A DNA stretch of 64,000 nucleotides, from contig NC_014248.1 in the NCBI RefSeq assembly GCF_000196515.1, forward strand, positions 4,654,001 to 4,718,000, read 5' to 3'. The notes beneath the pieces were generated by a model that had not been told where the DNA came from, did no database searches, and worked only from the letters and a program-made list of their open reading frames with translations. The DNA comes from 'Nostoc azollae' 0708. GTDB taxonomy: Bacteria > Cyanobacteriota > Cyanobacteriia > Cyanobacteriales > Nostocaceae. The first letter of the stretch is position 1, and every line of letters begins with the position of its first letter. This document shows positions 52,306 to 61,833 of the stretch, one piece after another. Both the position numbers and the translations under genes were made by a program.

Positions 52306-52675
52306 CTTTCCTGGAATAAAACAAAAAAGTGATTTAGATGTTCCTTTACCAATAAGAATGGAAAACAATGCTTACTTACAAACCTTGGCTAATTACCTAC
52401 CAGATTTCTTATCAGAAATTAAACCAGATATAGTATTTTATGATGCTGGAGTTGACACCCACATAGATGATAAACTCAGCAAACTAGCCCTAACAGACAC
52501 AGGCATTTTTCGCAGAAAAATGCAAGTTTTAACCACCTGCTGTGTTAGTGCCGGTTATCCAGTAACTTGCGTCATTGGTGGAGGTTATGCAGATGATATA
52601 AAGAAGTCCCTAGTTTGGAGACATTCCCTATTACATTGAGCAGCTAGTCAAACCTACCACCAATTTCATCTCTAA
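52306..52675 (+). pseudogene. Histone-deacetylase-family protein, C-terminal remnant
   Basis: The frame reads SDLDVPLPIRMENNAYLQTL, IKPDIVFYDAGVDTHIDDKL, LTDTGIFRRKMQVLTTC and VIGGGYADDIKKSLVWRHSL, then TGA and AASQTYHQFHL. This is the C-terminal half of cyanobacterial HDAC/acetoin-utilisation-type deacetylases; the YDAGVD-type metal-site block and the GGGY block are kept. The N-terminal half is missing left of the IS66 end. The TGA fits CGA (Arg) in the ancestor. It is followed after 63 bp by the helicase remnant. Confidence 0.8.
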
Positions 52676-52738
52676 CTCCGAAAATCAATCAAATTCCTCA
52701 GTGCAGAAGTGCAGTGAGCACAAAATCCAGGAGCATTC

Positions 52739-55700
52739 ATGCCAAATTTACCAAAGAACAAAAACACAGAAACCTGGGGATACACCTTAATAAATTCCAC
52801 AATTGATAATTTAATTCGCCACCTTGAAGGTCAAGAAACACTGAAGTCATACCCCGAACTTAGAGAACGGCGAGAACGCGCTCAATAATTAATACTTGAA
52901 TGTGTAGGTAAACAACCTTGCCTATTTTATATCCGTCGTCAAGGTGCTGCAAAAGAAAAAGGAGAAGAAATTTGGGATTTAACAATAGCTACAGATGAAA
53001 GTGAATTTCCATTACCCAAAAGACTCAAATAGTTAAATAAAACTCTAGGATTTAGAGCCGTAGTCAAAAAAAATGGCTCTAGCGGGTTAAAAATTATCTC
53101 AGCTTATTTATTACAAACCTCACGGGGACAAGCCGATACTTATCCTTTACCATTGTCCTTGCAATTACTTCCAAATGATCATTATCCTATTGATATTGCT
53201 CCCAAATTATTGGCACAAATAGCCAAGATGCCAATATGGGGCAATCATGTACCGACAGAAGATCAATTACAAGCATGGAAAGCATTTTTAAAAGTTGAGG
53301 AAAGAATTGCTAAAGCCAGACGATTTTGTGTATATTGCATCAATTATAAATATACTGAAAATAAAAGAGAAATCGCCTTATAAATTAATACCAGCTCAGC
53401 CACGATGGGTCAGAAGATAACTGTTCAGAAATAACTAGAAAAGTTGTGGGAATGAGTAAAGCAGGGAAAAAATCAAGATATCAAATTTTCTGATTCTATT
53501 GCCACAGAAAAAAATCGGCGCAGTAGTCGTCAATTAGGAACTATTGAAGAAATTGACCCAAAGCATAATCTTATAAACATCAGAATAGAGCGAGATCTAG
53601 TTGAATATATAGAAACAGAAAATTACCAACTACCAAAAACAGGATATTTATTTTTTGATGCTGCTGGTGATATCAAACAGATTGAACGTAAATAAAAAGC
53701 CTTAGAACAGTTAAGACAAGGACGCACACATAATCCCTATTTAGGTGACTTCCTATTTGACGCTTACCAGGCTAGACCTATACAAAAAACTGTCAAACTT
53801 AAAGCCAAAGATCTGTTATTATCTGCTGCAAATTCAGGTCAAAAAGCATCTGTCGAAAAGGTACTCGCAGCCGATGATTTAGTTTTAATTCAAGGACCAC
53901 CAGGAACAGGTAAAACTACTGTAATAGCCGAGATTTGCTATCGAATTGCTTTACGGGGTGGGGTGGACGCACATTAATTACATCTCAAGCTAATTTAGCA
54001 GTTGATAATGCCCTAAGTAGATTAGTTCATAATCCTGTAATTCGGGCTGTTAGAAAAGGAAAAGCTGAAAAGATCGGGGAAGAAGGACAAGCATTTTTAC
54101 AAGATAAAGTAATTGATAGATGGCTAGAAAATCCCGCCACCAATTGCGAAAATAATCTTGCCAAACGACAAGAGAATATCAAAATTCTTCGTAAATTATT
54201 AGTCTTAGAAAAAGAATTCGCAGAATATTTTCAAGCTGAACCAGAGTTCAATCAACAAGAAGATGAATTCAAAGAAGAGAAGGAAAATATAGATATAATC
54301 TGTAAGAATCAAGAACTTGTGTATAATGAGGCCTTAACCCAAAAAGCTGCAATCGAATCCTTAACTAGAAATTTTGATAAACTGCTAAAATCTAGAGAGA
54401 ATATCAATTGGGATAGTTCAGAAGTTAAAGAATTTTTACCACTTCTTCAACCCTGTCAAGAAGGAAAGCATCAAGTAGAAAATTTACGTGCAAATGTTCG
54501 TCAAGCTATTAAATATACAGATGTACTTGGCTTTGTTAGTCCTGTAAGTGGTGCATTTGGTTTAGCGGTTTGGTTACGTGAAACTATAGCAACAGAGATT
54601 TCTGAATTTAAACCAGCATTGATTTATGCTAATGATGGGACTATACCTATGTCAGAATTAGCTATAATAGTATATTAGTAAATATTTTCAAACAGACTTC
54701 TACATATTTGCATCAGTTACAAACAGAGTATCAGCAATCTCTAAATCAAGGACAATACTTGCAACCAACTATTAAAATGTAGGAAAACTATAAACGAGAA
54801 ATTGATTATATTATCGAAGCAGTTATAGAATGGAAAATTACAGCTTATACCCATCTTTATCAATTGTTGAAAGACTGTCAGCAATCTAATTTGCCACTAA
54901 CTGATAATATGCTGAACCTTGCACTAGGTTTAGTGATGTTTGCTAATAGTTTAAAGTTACCACCCATACCAAATAATTACCAAATTAAACTAACAGATTA
55001 GCAACCGTTAGCAAAAGCAATCTCTTATGAAATAGAGAGTAAGTTTAGTGATAGACAGGGTAATCGGTCTAATTTTAGTTATTTTTTACAACGGAATTTC
55101 AGTCAAATTCCTATAGTGCTATCAAAAAGTGAGCGCACAAAATGGCAAGAGATTTATCAAAAGTTTGAAGATTATCAATTCCTAACCTCTAAACAACGGA
55201 AATTGCTGGTTGAAAATACCCAATTTTTCTTAGATAAACTGAAAAAAACCTACAGCACAGCTTATGAGTTAAATAACCTTGACTCTACTTTAACTCGAAT
55301 TACACAAGAAATATTAGATATTATTCTAGCAAATACCCGTCAATGCGTTTCAAAAATCAAAACCCAAGCCGAACAAAAACTTAATATTCTACAGAAACAA
55401 CAACAAAAGTTATATGGAAACCCCAACAATGATATTACACAAGGACAAATTTTGGAAACTCAATCTCCGGTAAAAAAAGCTAGTCAAGATGCTAACTTCC
55501 AACTTATAAAAGTTTTCAATATCTTGGAAAAACTGAATAAACAACCAAGAATACCAGCCCAATTACATAATCTCACGCAACAATATTTAGCCACACAATC
55601 CAATATTTCAGAACTGCATCAATAATTTGCCAAGCAAGTTAGGTTGTGGTAAAATAGTATAATTCAACTTAAAATATTAATTCCCTCACTAGAACTTTTA

Positions 55701-57080
55701 CTATCTACTATATTAGAGATGATCAAATAATCTCTAAATAAACAATTACTGCAACTTAAAAAAGAAACTAGATCTGTCCTGCAAACAATCAAAGAAGCAC
55801 AAACTAAAATAGATGAATTAGAACAGCAATTACAACTACTACAGACACCAGTTGCTTTAATCAAAGAACGTAATTAGTGGGAAATAGTATGGCAAGAAAT
55901 ACCTGATAAATTCAAGGTGAGAAAGCCAGAAACTGATTTATTCAACCTAGAATCTTTAAACCTATTTTTAACTAGGTTTTATATTTGGCAAAAACAACTA
56001 TAACATGAAGAAAACTATCTGCAAAAATATCAGAATTTTGTCCGAAATTGGATTACAAAACTACATCAACCTTCAGAACGTGATAGTAAAGATTTGAGAC
56101 GAATTTATTTAGATAATGCTAACGTAGTTGGTATCACCTGCGTTCAAGCTGCAAATTACAACTTCTCTGAAGAATTCCAATCTTTTGATGTTGTCATTAT
56201 TGATGAAGTTAGTAAATGCACTCCTCCAGAATTACTAATTCCCGCTTTAAAAGGTAAAAAATTAGTCATGGGAGGAGATCATCGACAACTACCACCCATG
56301 CTGGATACTAGCACCGTTGAAGAAGTTGCTGCCAAAATTAGACATACAAGAGAAGAAATGCCATTTTTAGAAGAATCATTATTTAAAAGTCAGTTTGAAA
56401 CTGCTGATTCAAGCATTAAACAAATGCTAAATACCCAATATCGAATGAACCCAGACATCATGGGAGCAACCAATCAATTTTATGATGGTAAATTAGAATG
56501 TGGAATTTCAGGACCTGATAGTAAACGCGCTCATTATCTAGCAGGGGAAATAATTAAGCCATAACACCATTTAATTTGGGTAATAACGCCCAGAGAAAAT
56601 ATATTTCAACAAGAACGTTTGGGGACTTCATCTTTTAATGTTAAATAAATTGATTTCATAGAAAGAATATGTCAGCAATTTGAAAATATTTGGAGTTCTA
56701 AAGTTACCAACTGTGAACCCAAAAAGAAAATAGCTGTAATTACATTTTATGGCGCTCAACTCAGAAAAATTGATGAACGTTTAAAATCTAAACTTTTCCC
56801 TTCATTACAAATAAAAACAGGTACAGTTGAGAAATTCCAAGGAATGGAAAGACCAGTTGTAATTGTCAGTATAGTGCGGAATAATTATCAGGGAGACGTG
56901 GGATTTGCTAAAAAGCCAGAACGGCTAAATGTGGGTTTTTACCGCGCTCAACAACTGCTGGTAATTATCGGTTTTCACGATTTCTTCACCAGCAAACCAG
57001 GTACAGTTGGTGGTGTGTATTCGGAAGTTGCCAATATTGTAAGTCATCATGGAGGTTTTGTTGATGTTTCTTGCTTCTAA
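52739..57080 (+). pseudogene. Large Dna2/NAM7-type (SF1, AAA_11/AAA_12) helicase, broken
   Basis: From ATG 52739 (AGGAG upstream) about 1447 codons can be followed. Walker A is DDLVLIQGPPGTGKTTVIAE (about codons 380-400), the Walker B/DEAA-like box is VVIIDEVSKCTPPELLIPAL, motif III is VMGGDHRQLPP, and the C-terminal helicase blocks are MLNTQYRMNPDIM, VEKFQGMERPVVIVSIVRNN and RLNVGFYRAQQLLVIIG. A long coiled-coil insertion lies between Walker A and Walker B. It has about 15 premature stops (6 before the first frameshift, 9 after the second), 14 of them TAA or TAG, and two frameshifts (near 53950 and 54676). The family unwinds DNA or RNA; similar helicases occur in anti-phage systems. Confidence 0.82.
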
Positions 57081-57201
57081 TACTAAACCTATTGGTGAAA
57101 ATCTCAAAAAAGCTGTAACAGAAATTGAAGAGCAAAGTGCTAGTTTATCAGTTTTAGCTGCACGTCAATTTCGCTATAGTTTGCGTCAAAATACTGTATA
57201 A
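57064..57201 (+). CDS. Possible 45-aa small protein overlapping the helicase end
   Basis: ATG 57064 overlaps the last 17 bases of the helicase frame, in another frame, and reads MFLASNTKPIGENLKKAVTE, IEEQSASLSVLAARQFRYSL, RQNTV. Seven bases later the PLD gene starts. Position and overlap suggest translational coupling in an operon. The protein is not recognised. It might also be a chance frame or the degenerate start of the PLD gene. Confidence 0.4.
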   Translation: MFLASNTKPIGENLKKAVTEIEEQSASLSVLAARQFRYSLRQNTV

Positions 57202-57207
57202 ATAACT

Positions 57208-58923
57208 ATGAGAAAACCCCGCGGATTTAGTGTAATAGGAAAATTCATTATCCATGCTGGTATTGAGTTTACTCCTCCTCCAACAGCCAATAAATTAGCT
57301 TCTGTACTTGGACTTAATTCTGTATTTGTAAACAGCACTATTGCAACTCTTCAGACATTATAAACCATGGCTGTAGAATCACCAATTACAGTTACTGAAG
57401 AAGGGCGTTTATTTTATGAGAGAGGAACTGTAACCCAGCCACCATAATCTGTTCAAATTTATGCTGTTACTGACTTATTAGGTGGAAATATTACCTTTCA
57501 ATCTGAATCATTAAATGATGTGACAGTCAACTTACCTGATTTAGCAACATTTGTAATTATTGAAAATAAAATAAACAATATTTCTTCCTTAAACCTTGAA
57601 AAAATACAGCCGATTATTCAAAATTCAGGTTTTGCGTTTCATGTACCAGCAGACGGGAAAATAGTTACTGCCTTTAAAGCAATACCACCAACTCAAACTT
57701 TTTGGAAAACGATATCTGTATTTGTGATGTTCAATGCACTGGAAGAAAGATTGAGTATCCAAATCAGAAACGGTAAGAAAATTTTATAACTAGCATCAAA
57801 TTGGCTAGAGCAACTGCTAAATGAAGGGAAAATATCCTTGCAGTCATTATCTAAATGATCAGACGAATCTATCAATTTTGAGTGAGAGACAGTTCTGAAT
57901 CAGAAAAATAGAGAAATAGAATTCAGAGTAGATAAGATTCGTCAACAGACTCTAGAAACTGCACAGACAACAGGTACAGCGGTGCAGTTACGTCATGGAC
58001 AAATTGCTGAAGCTTTTTTAGAAGTTTTAAATTCGGCAAAACATCAAATTCTCATCTATTCTCCTTGGATAAATCACGCTGTGCTCGATGATAAATTTAT
58101 AACTCTGCTACAAAAATTAGTAAATCGTAGTGTGGGTATTTTAATTGGGTATGGAATTGCGCGACGACAAGAAGATGAAGAAAAACCAATACCACCGCAA
58201 GTTCAGCATAAATTACAAGCAGTAAAAACACCTGAATGTTTACCAGGTATACAGATTTTTGGGTTAGGAAATTCTCAGGTTACGGAAGTCATAGTTGATA
58301 GAAAAATTCATCTTTGCAGTTATCATAACTGGCTTTCCTATTGAGGTGATTATCTACCACGGGGTGAATGAGTTTATAAGGTTACAATTCCTGAGCAAGT
58401 TCAAGAAGCATATCAATTTCTCCCTCATCGCTACCAATACCACGCTCAGGAATTATGGAAAAATGCTTTACAAAATAGTGATTTTCAAATAGCTGTAGAA
58501 GCCCTATGTATTTGGGGTGCGTTGGGTATGACAGATTTGGGAATTAAACAAATAGAAGAAAATAACTGGCTGGAACTTCTATCGGTGTGGCTAAATCTTG
58601 TACATCAAGGAATAAGGACAAGGAATTTATCCGATATATCACTAAGTTTACAAACTTCCCTTTTATTCTTAAGTCAGATTTCAAGTGAAGAGACGTTTAT
58701 TGATTTATTACATCAGGGATGGTGTGCAGTTTTGCAGACTATCGCTCAACAAAATCCTCAAATAGTTGTCAACTGACTCAGCGGTGAAATATGGGCGCAA
58801 TTTATCCGCCTCAAAATTGCTCAACCAGATGAATTACCAGATCAATTTATATTAAAACAAACAACACATCAGAAGCAAGAAAAAAAAACCAGAACAAAAA
58901 AAGGGATAGCAACTAATCAATGA
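57208..58923 (+). pseudogene. PLD-type nuclease-like protein with N-terminal helix-turn-helix-like region, broken by eight stops
   Basis: One frame of 571 codons runs from ATG 57208 to TGA 58921 with no frameshift, but with TAA at 57361, 57445 and 57787 and TGA at 57856, 57883, 58342, 58369 and 58774. The N-terminal part (ANKLASVLGLNSVFVNSTIA) looks like a small DNA-binding fold. The middle has a phospholipase-D-like region: AKHQILIYSPWINHAVLDDK, VGILIGYGIARRQEDEEKPI, VIVDRKIHLCSYHNWLSY. The His and Lys of the HKD motif before VIVD read Gln and Glu (VTEVIVD), so the active site is also degenerate. A Lys-rich tail ends it. It follows the helicase and probably formed an operon with it. Confidence 0.75.
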
Positions 58924-59055
58924 ATCAAATCAGTATTTATCTGTGTTTATCTGCGGTCAATAAATCTAATCCTCAATTTCACACAATTACTGTGATGCAA
59001 AAAATCGTCTAATTCGATACAATTTATTCAAATAAGGAGAGCCGAGGAAAAAAAA

Positions 59056-60195
59056 GTGGTCTTAACAAAAGGCTTTGAAATTGAGATGTATACTGGCACG
59101 CCTCAAGGTGAAATTGTCGGACTCTCCGACCAAATCATCACAGATTTAGAAGGATTTATGCGGGAGCCAGATAGCCGCAACGTAGAGTACATAACTAGTC
59201 CATCTACCAATTATGAATCTCAATTGTGTGGGTTGCTGCGTCCTCGGCAGGAGTTGCGTAAATATTTGCAGCGATTGAACAATTACACATTAATACCAGG
59301 CAGTACCCTATCCTTGGGTGGAAGCGATCACTTTCATCGTTCCGACCCAACTAACCCCTATCATGACTACATTGAGCAAACCTACGGCACAAAAGTAGTC
59401 ACTGCCAGCGTACATATTAATATTGGCATCAGCGATCCAGAAATCTTAATACGTGCCTGTCAAATTATTCGCCTGGAAGCACCTTTATTCCTTGCCCTGA
59501 GCGCCTCATCACCATTTTTAGATGGAAAAGCCACAGGCTATCATTCCACCCGTTGGGGACTCTTCCCTCAAACCCCCAATTATGTACCCTTATTTGCCAG
59601 TCATGCCCATCATATTCAATGGGTAGAAGAACAGCTAAAAGCCGGAACAATGCAAAACGTCCGGCATTTGTGGACATCAGTCAGACCAAATGGTGATCGC
59701 CGTCCTTATAATTTAAATCGTCTAGAACTGCGAATTTGTGATTTAGTCACAGATCCCATTTCCTTATTAGGAATTACGGCCCTCCTGGAAGCACGATTGC
59801 TACAAATTATCGACAACTCCAACATCGACCCCCTCAGCCAAAGCAGTTTTTCCCCAGAAGAACTAATTACCTTAACCACTAAAAATGAAATGGCAGCAGC
59901 CACATCCAGTCTAGATGCCCAATTACAACATTGGCAAGATGGTAGTACCATACTCGCCAGAGACTGGGTCGCCCAACTATATCAAGAAGTTTGGGGCATA
60001 GCCAAACAAAAAGGCTTCAGTTGTTTCCTTTCCCCCGTACACAAAATTCTCCGCGAAGGCAACGAAGCCCAACAGTGGTTACATCTACACAAAATTGGTG
60101 TTGATGCCCAGCGAGTCATTAACCAGGCAATTATCGCCACCCAAGAACGAGAACAGGAACTAGAAAACAAATTGTGTTCCTCTTTGCTTGCTTAG
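59056..60195 (+). CDS. gshA: Glutamate-cysteine ligase (cyanobacterial type)
   Basis: The 379-aa protein starts at GTG 59056 with AAGGAGAG upstream. It matches the cyanobacterial GshA group (GCS2-like): TKGFEIEMYTGTPQGEIVGL, EYITSPSTNYESQL, SLGGSDHFHRSDPTNPYHDY, VVTASVHINIGISDPE, NLNRLELRICDLVTDP. It makes gamma-glutamylcysteine, the first step of glutathione synthesis. Intact. It lies 132 bp after the dead PLD gene and ends with a perfect palindrome. Confidence 0.92.
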   Translation: MVLTKGFEIEMYTGTPQGEIVGLSDQIITDLEGFMREPDSRNVEYITSPSTNYESQLCGLLRPRQELRKYLQRLNNYTLIPGSTLSLGGSDHFHRSDPTNPYHDYIEQTYGTKVVTASVHINIGISDPEILIRACQIIRLEAPLFLALSASSPFLDGKATGYHSTRWGLFPQTPNYVPLFASHAHHIQWVEEQLKAGTMQNVRHLWTSVRPNGDRRPYNLNRLELRICDLVTDPISLLGITALLEARLLQIIDNSNIDPLSQSSFSPEELITLTTKNEMAAATSSLDAQLQHWQDGSTILARDWVAQLYQEVWGIAKQKGFSCFLSPVHKILREGNEAQQWLHLHKIGVDAQRVINQAIIATQEREQELENKLCSSLLA

Positions 60196-60238
60196 AGGCG
60201 ATTGAGAACTGGGGATTGGGGGTTGGGGACTAGTGACT

Positions 60239-60280
60239 GGGAAGAAGAAGAGAAATTTCTCTTCTTCTTCCCTCTTTTTC
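60239..60280 (+). terminator. Terminator-like perfect palindrome after gshA
   Basis: The 34-nt sequence from 60239 to 60272 is perfectly self-complementary (GGGAAGAAGAAGAGAAA and its complement), followed by TCTTTTTC. It lies 43 bp after the gshA stop. Confidence 0.7.
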
Positions 60281-60450
60281 CCTCATTTTCGGTTTTAAAA
60301 ATCTAATCTTTCCCCAGAGATTAGTGCCTATTAACAAAACCTATAAGTCATATCTGTCTGTCTAGGGGTAGATTTTGTTTCATATCGTCATCAATCCTGA
60401 TATTCTCCCCTTACCTACTAGTTTTTGAATTTTTAATTTTGAATTTTTAT

Positions 60451-60912
60451 ATGCCCCAGATAGTCTTAGTTAACCCACAAATTCCACCCAATACAGGTAA
60501 TATTGCCCGTACTTGTGCCGCTACAGGGACGGAGTTACACCTAGTTGGTCCTTTAGGCTTTGAAATTAGTGATCGCTACCTCAAAAGAGCAGGTTTAGAC
60601 TACTGGCCTTATGTCAAACTCCACTATCACGAATCTATGGAAGCATTCCAAACCATCCATCAGCAGCGTGGCGGCAGATTGTTAGGCTTTACAGTCCGTG
60701 GTAGTTTTAACTATATCAATTATCAATTTCAAGCCGATGATTGGCTATTATATGGCAGTGAAACCACAGGCTTACCAGCAACCGTTCTCAGTACCTGTGA
60801 CTCCACACTCTACATACCCATAGATGAACCCGGAGTTCGCAGCTTGAATCTATCCATCAGTGTAGCTATCGGCTTATTTGAATCCCGCCGTCAGTTAGGC
60901 TATTTAACTTAA
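60451..60912 (+). CDS. trmL: tRNA (cytidine/uridine-2'-O-)-methyltransferase TrmL
   Basis: The protein is 153 aa from ATG 60451 (MPQIVLVNPQIPPNTGNIAR); an in-frame TTG at 60439 would add four residues and is less likely. SPOUT motifs are clear: NPQIPPNTGNIARTCAATGT, LLYGSETTGLP and IPIDEPGVRSLNLSISVAIG. TrmL methylates the 2'-O of nucleotide 34 in tRNA-Leu anticodons. It is intact, 255 bp after gshA on the same strand. Confidence 0.92.
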   Translation: MPQIVLVNPQIPPNTGNIARTCAATGTELHLVGPLGFEISDRYLKRAGLDYWPYVKLHYHESMEAFQTIHQQRGGRLLGFTVRGSFNYINYQFQADDWLLYGSETTGLPATVLSTCDSTLYIPIDEPGVRSLNLSISVAIGLFESRRQLGYLT

Positions 60913-61833
60913 GTTCTGCAGATAGCAAAGCAATAATATTAGGCAAATTGTTTACAATAGTTAAAAATTGGTTACGTATAAAAACTCATATATCTTCAAC
61001 AACAATAGCCATAGATAAAAGACCAAAAAGCCTATCTCATAAACCTTTCACCATCTAGAACCTCAACTTGCCACTGGTATAGTCATATATGAAATACTTA
61101 AGTCACATCGGAGAAGATTCAGCGATATTACGTAAACTAATCATTGGTGGGGTCAAGTGCCAATACCCTTCCTACCTAAGTAAAAAAACCAGATTAGTTG
61201 AATGAGAGATATATAAGAAATTTGTATATTAGCTTTGATTCCTAGTGAATAGTCAATGATAGATTTTAGTGAATTCAAATTCTGTCTAGCCTAGAGATAA
61301 AATCAATCAAAGCATTTACTGGAAAGCATTTTAGCTATTTATATCCTTAGACACAACCATAGGACTCAAAAATCCTTAGTAATGTGTACGGTTGTTTTTT
61401 AGGGAAGAAACAACGTAAAGTCTCCAGTTGATAAGACGGATTGAATAAAAAAACCTAGAAAATATCTACAGCAGGAACATAGTTTTGTCGGAAATCGGCG
61501 CAGACCAAATGCCAACAGCTAAATTGGACTCAGCAAAGCTATCATATTTGTCTGGATCCCGCTGGAAAAGCAAAATCAGCAACGATAACTGTCAACAACG
61601 AACAATCCTGGATTGTATGAGGAGTGGTTACAGACAAGTCAATACAAGAATTTTAAGGTTTACAAACAAGTATGAACTTGTCTAAATCAGAGAAGCAGGT
61701 TAATCTTGCCTAAGTATCTCTGGTGAAAGTGATCTTGATATATCGTTTGATGTGATCTCAATCATGGATTAATATCCAACTAAAAAAATCAAGGTCAGTT
61801 AAGCGAAGCGTGATCATTCATAGGAGGTCGTCT
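60913..61833. other. Long non-coding leader before the LysM-M23 gene
   Basis: This 921-bp interval has no supported gene; the 66-codon ORF at 61485 has no recognisable features. A terminator-like hairpin lies at 61353-61400, and the strong AGGAGGT for the next gene is at 61822-61828. It could contain a small RNA or a long 5' leader. No known riboswitch was recognised. Confidence 0.45.
61353..61400 (+). terminator. Terminator-like hairpin in the leader of the LysM-M23 gene
   Basis: ACAACC (61353-61358) pairs with GGTTGT (61390-61395) and is followed by a six-T run. It lies 434 bp before the start of the LysM-M23 gene, so it may end an upstream transcript or act as an attenuator. Confidence 0.5.

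Noticed and set aside
32399-58923. Stop-codon reassignment (TAA/TAG read as Gln)
   Set aside because: Intact genes in the window end with TAA, TAG or TGA at the expected length, use CAA/CAG for Gln inside, and the broken genes also have frameshifts and dead IS elements. Decay explains the pattern better.
61485-61685. 66-aa protein in the leader of the LysM-M23 gene
   Set aside because: It lacks an RBS and any recognisable feature and lies in an AT-rich non-coding stretch.
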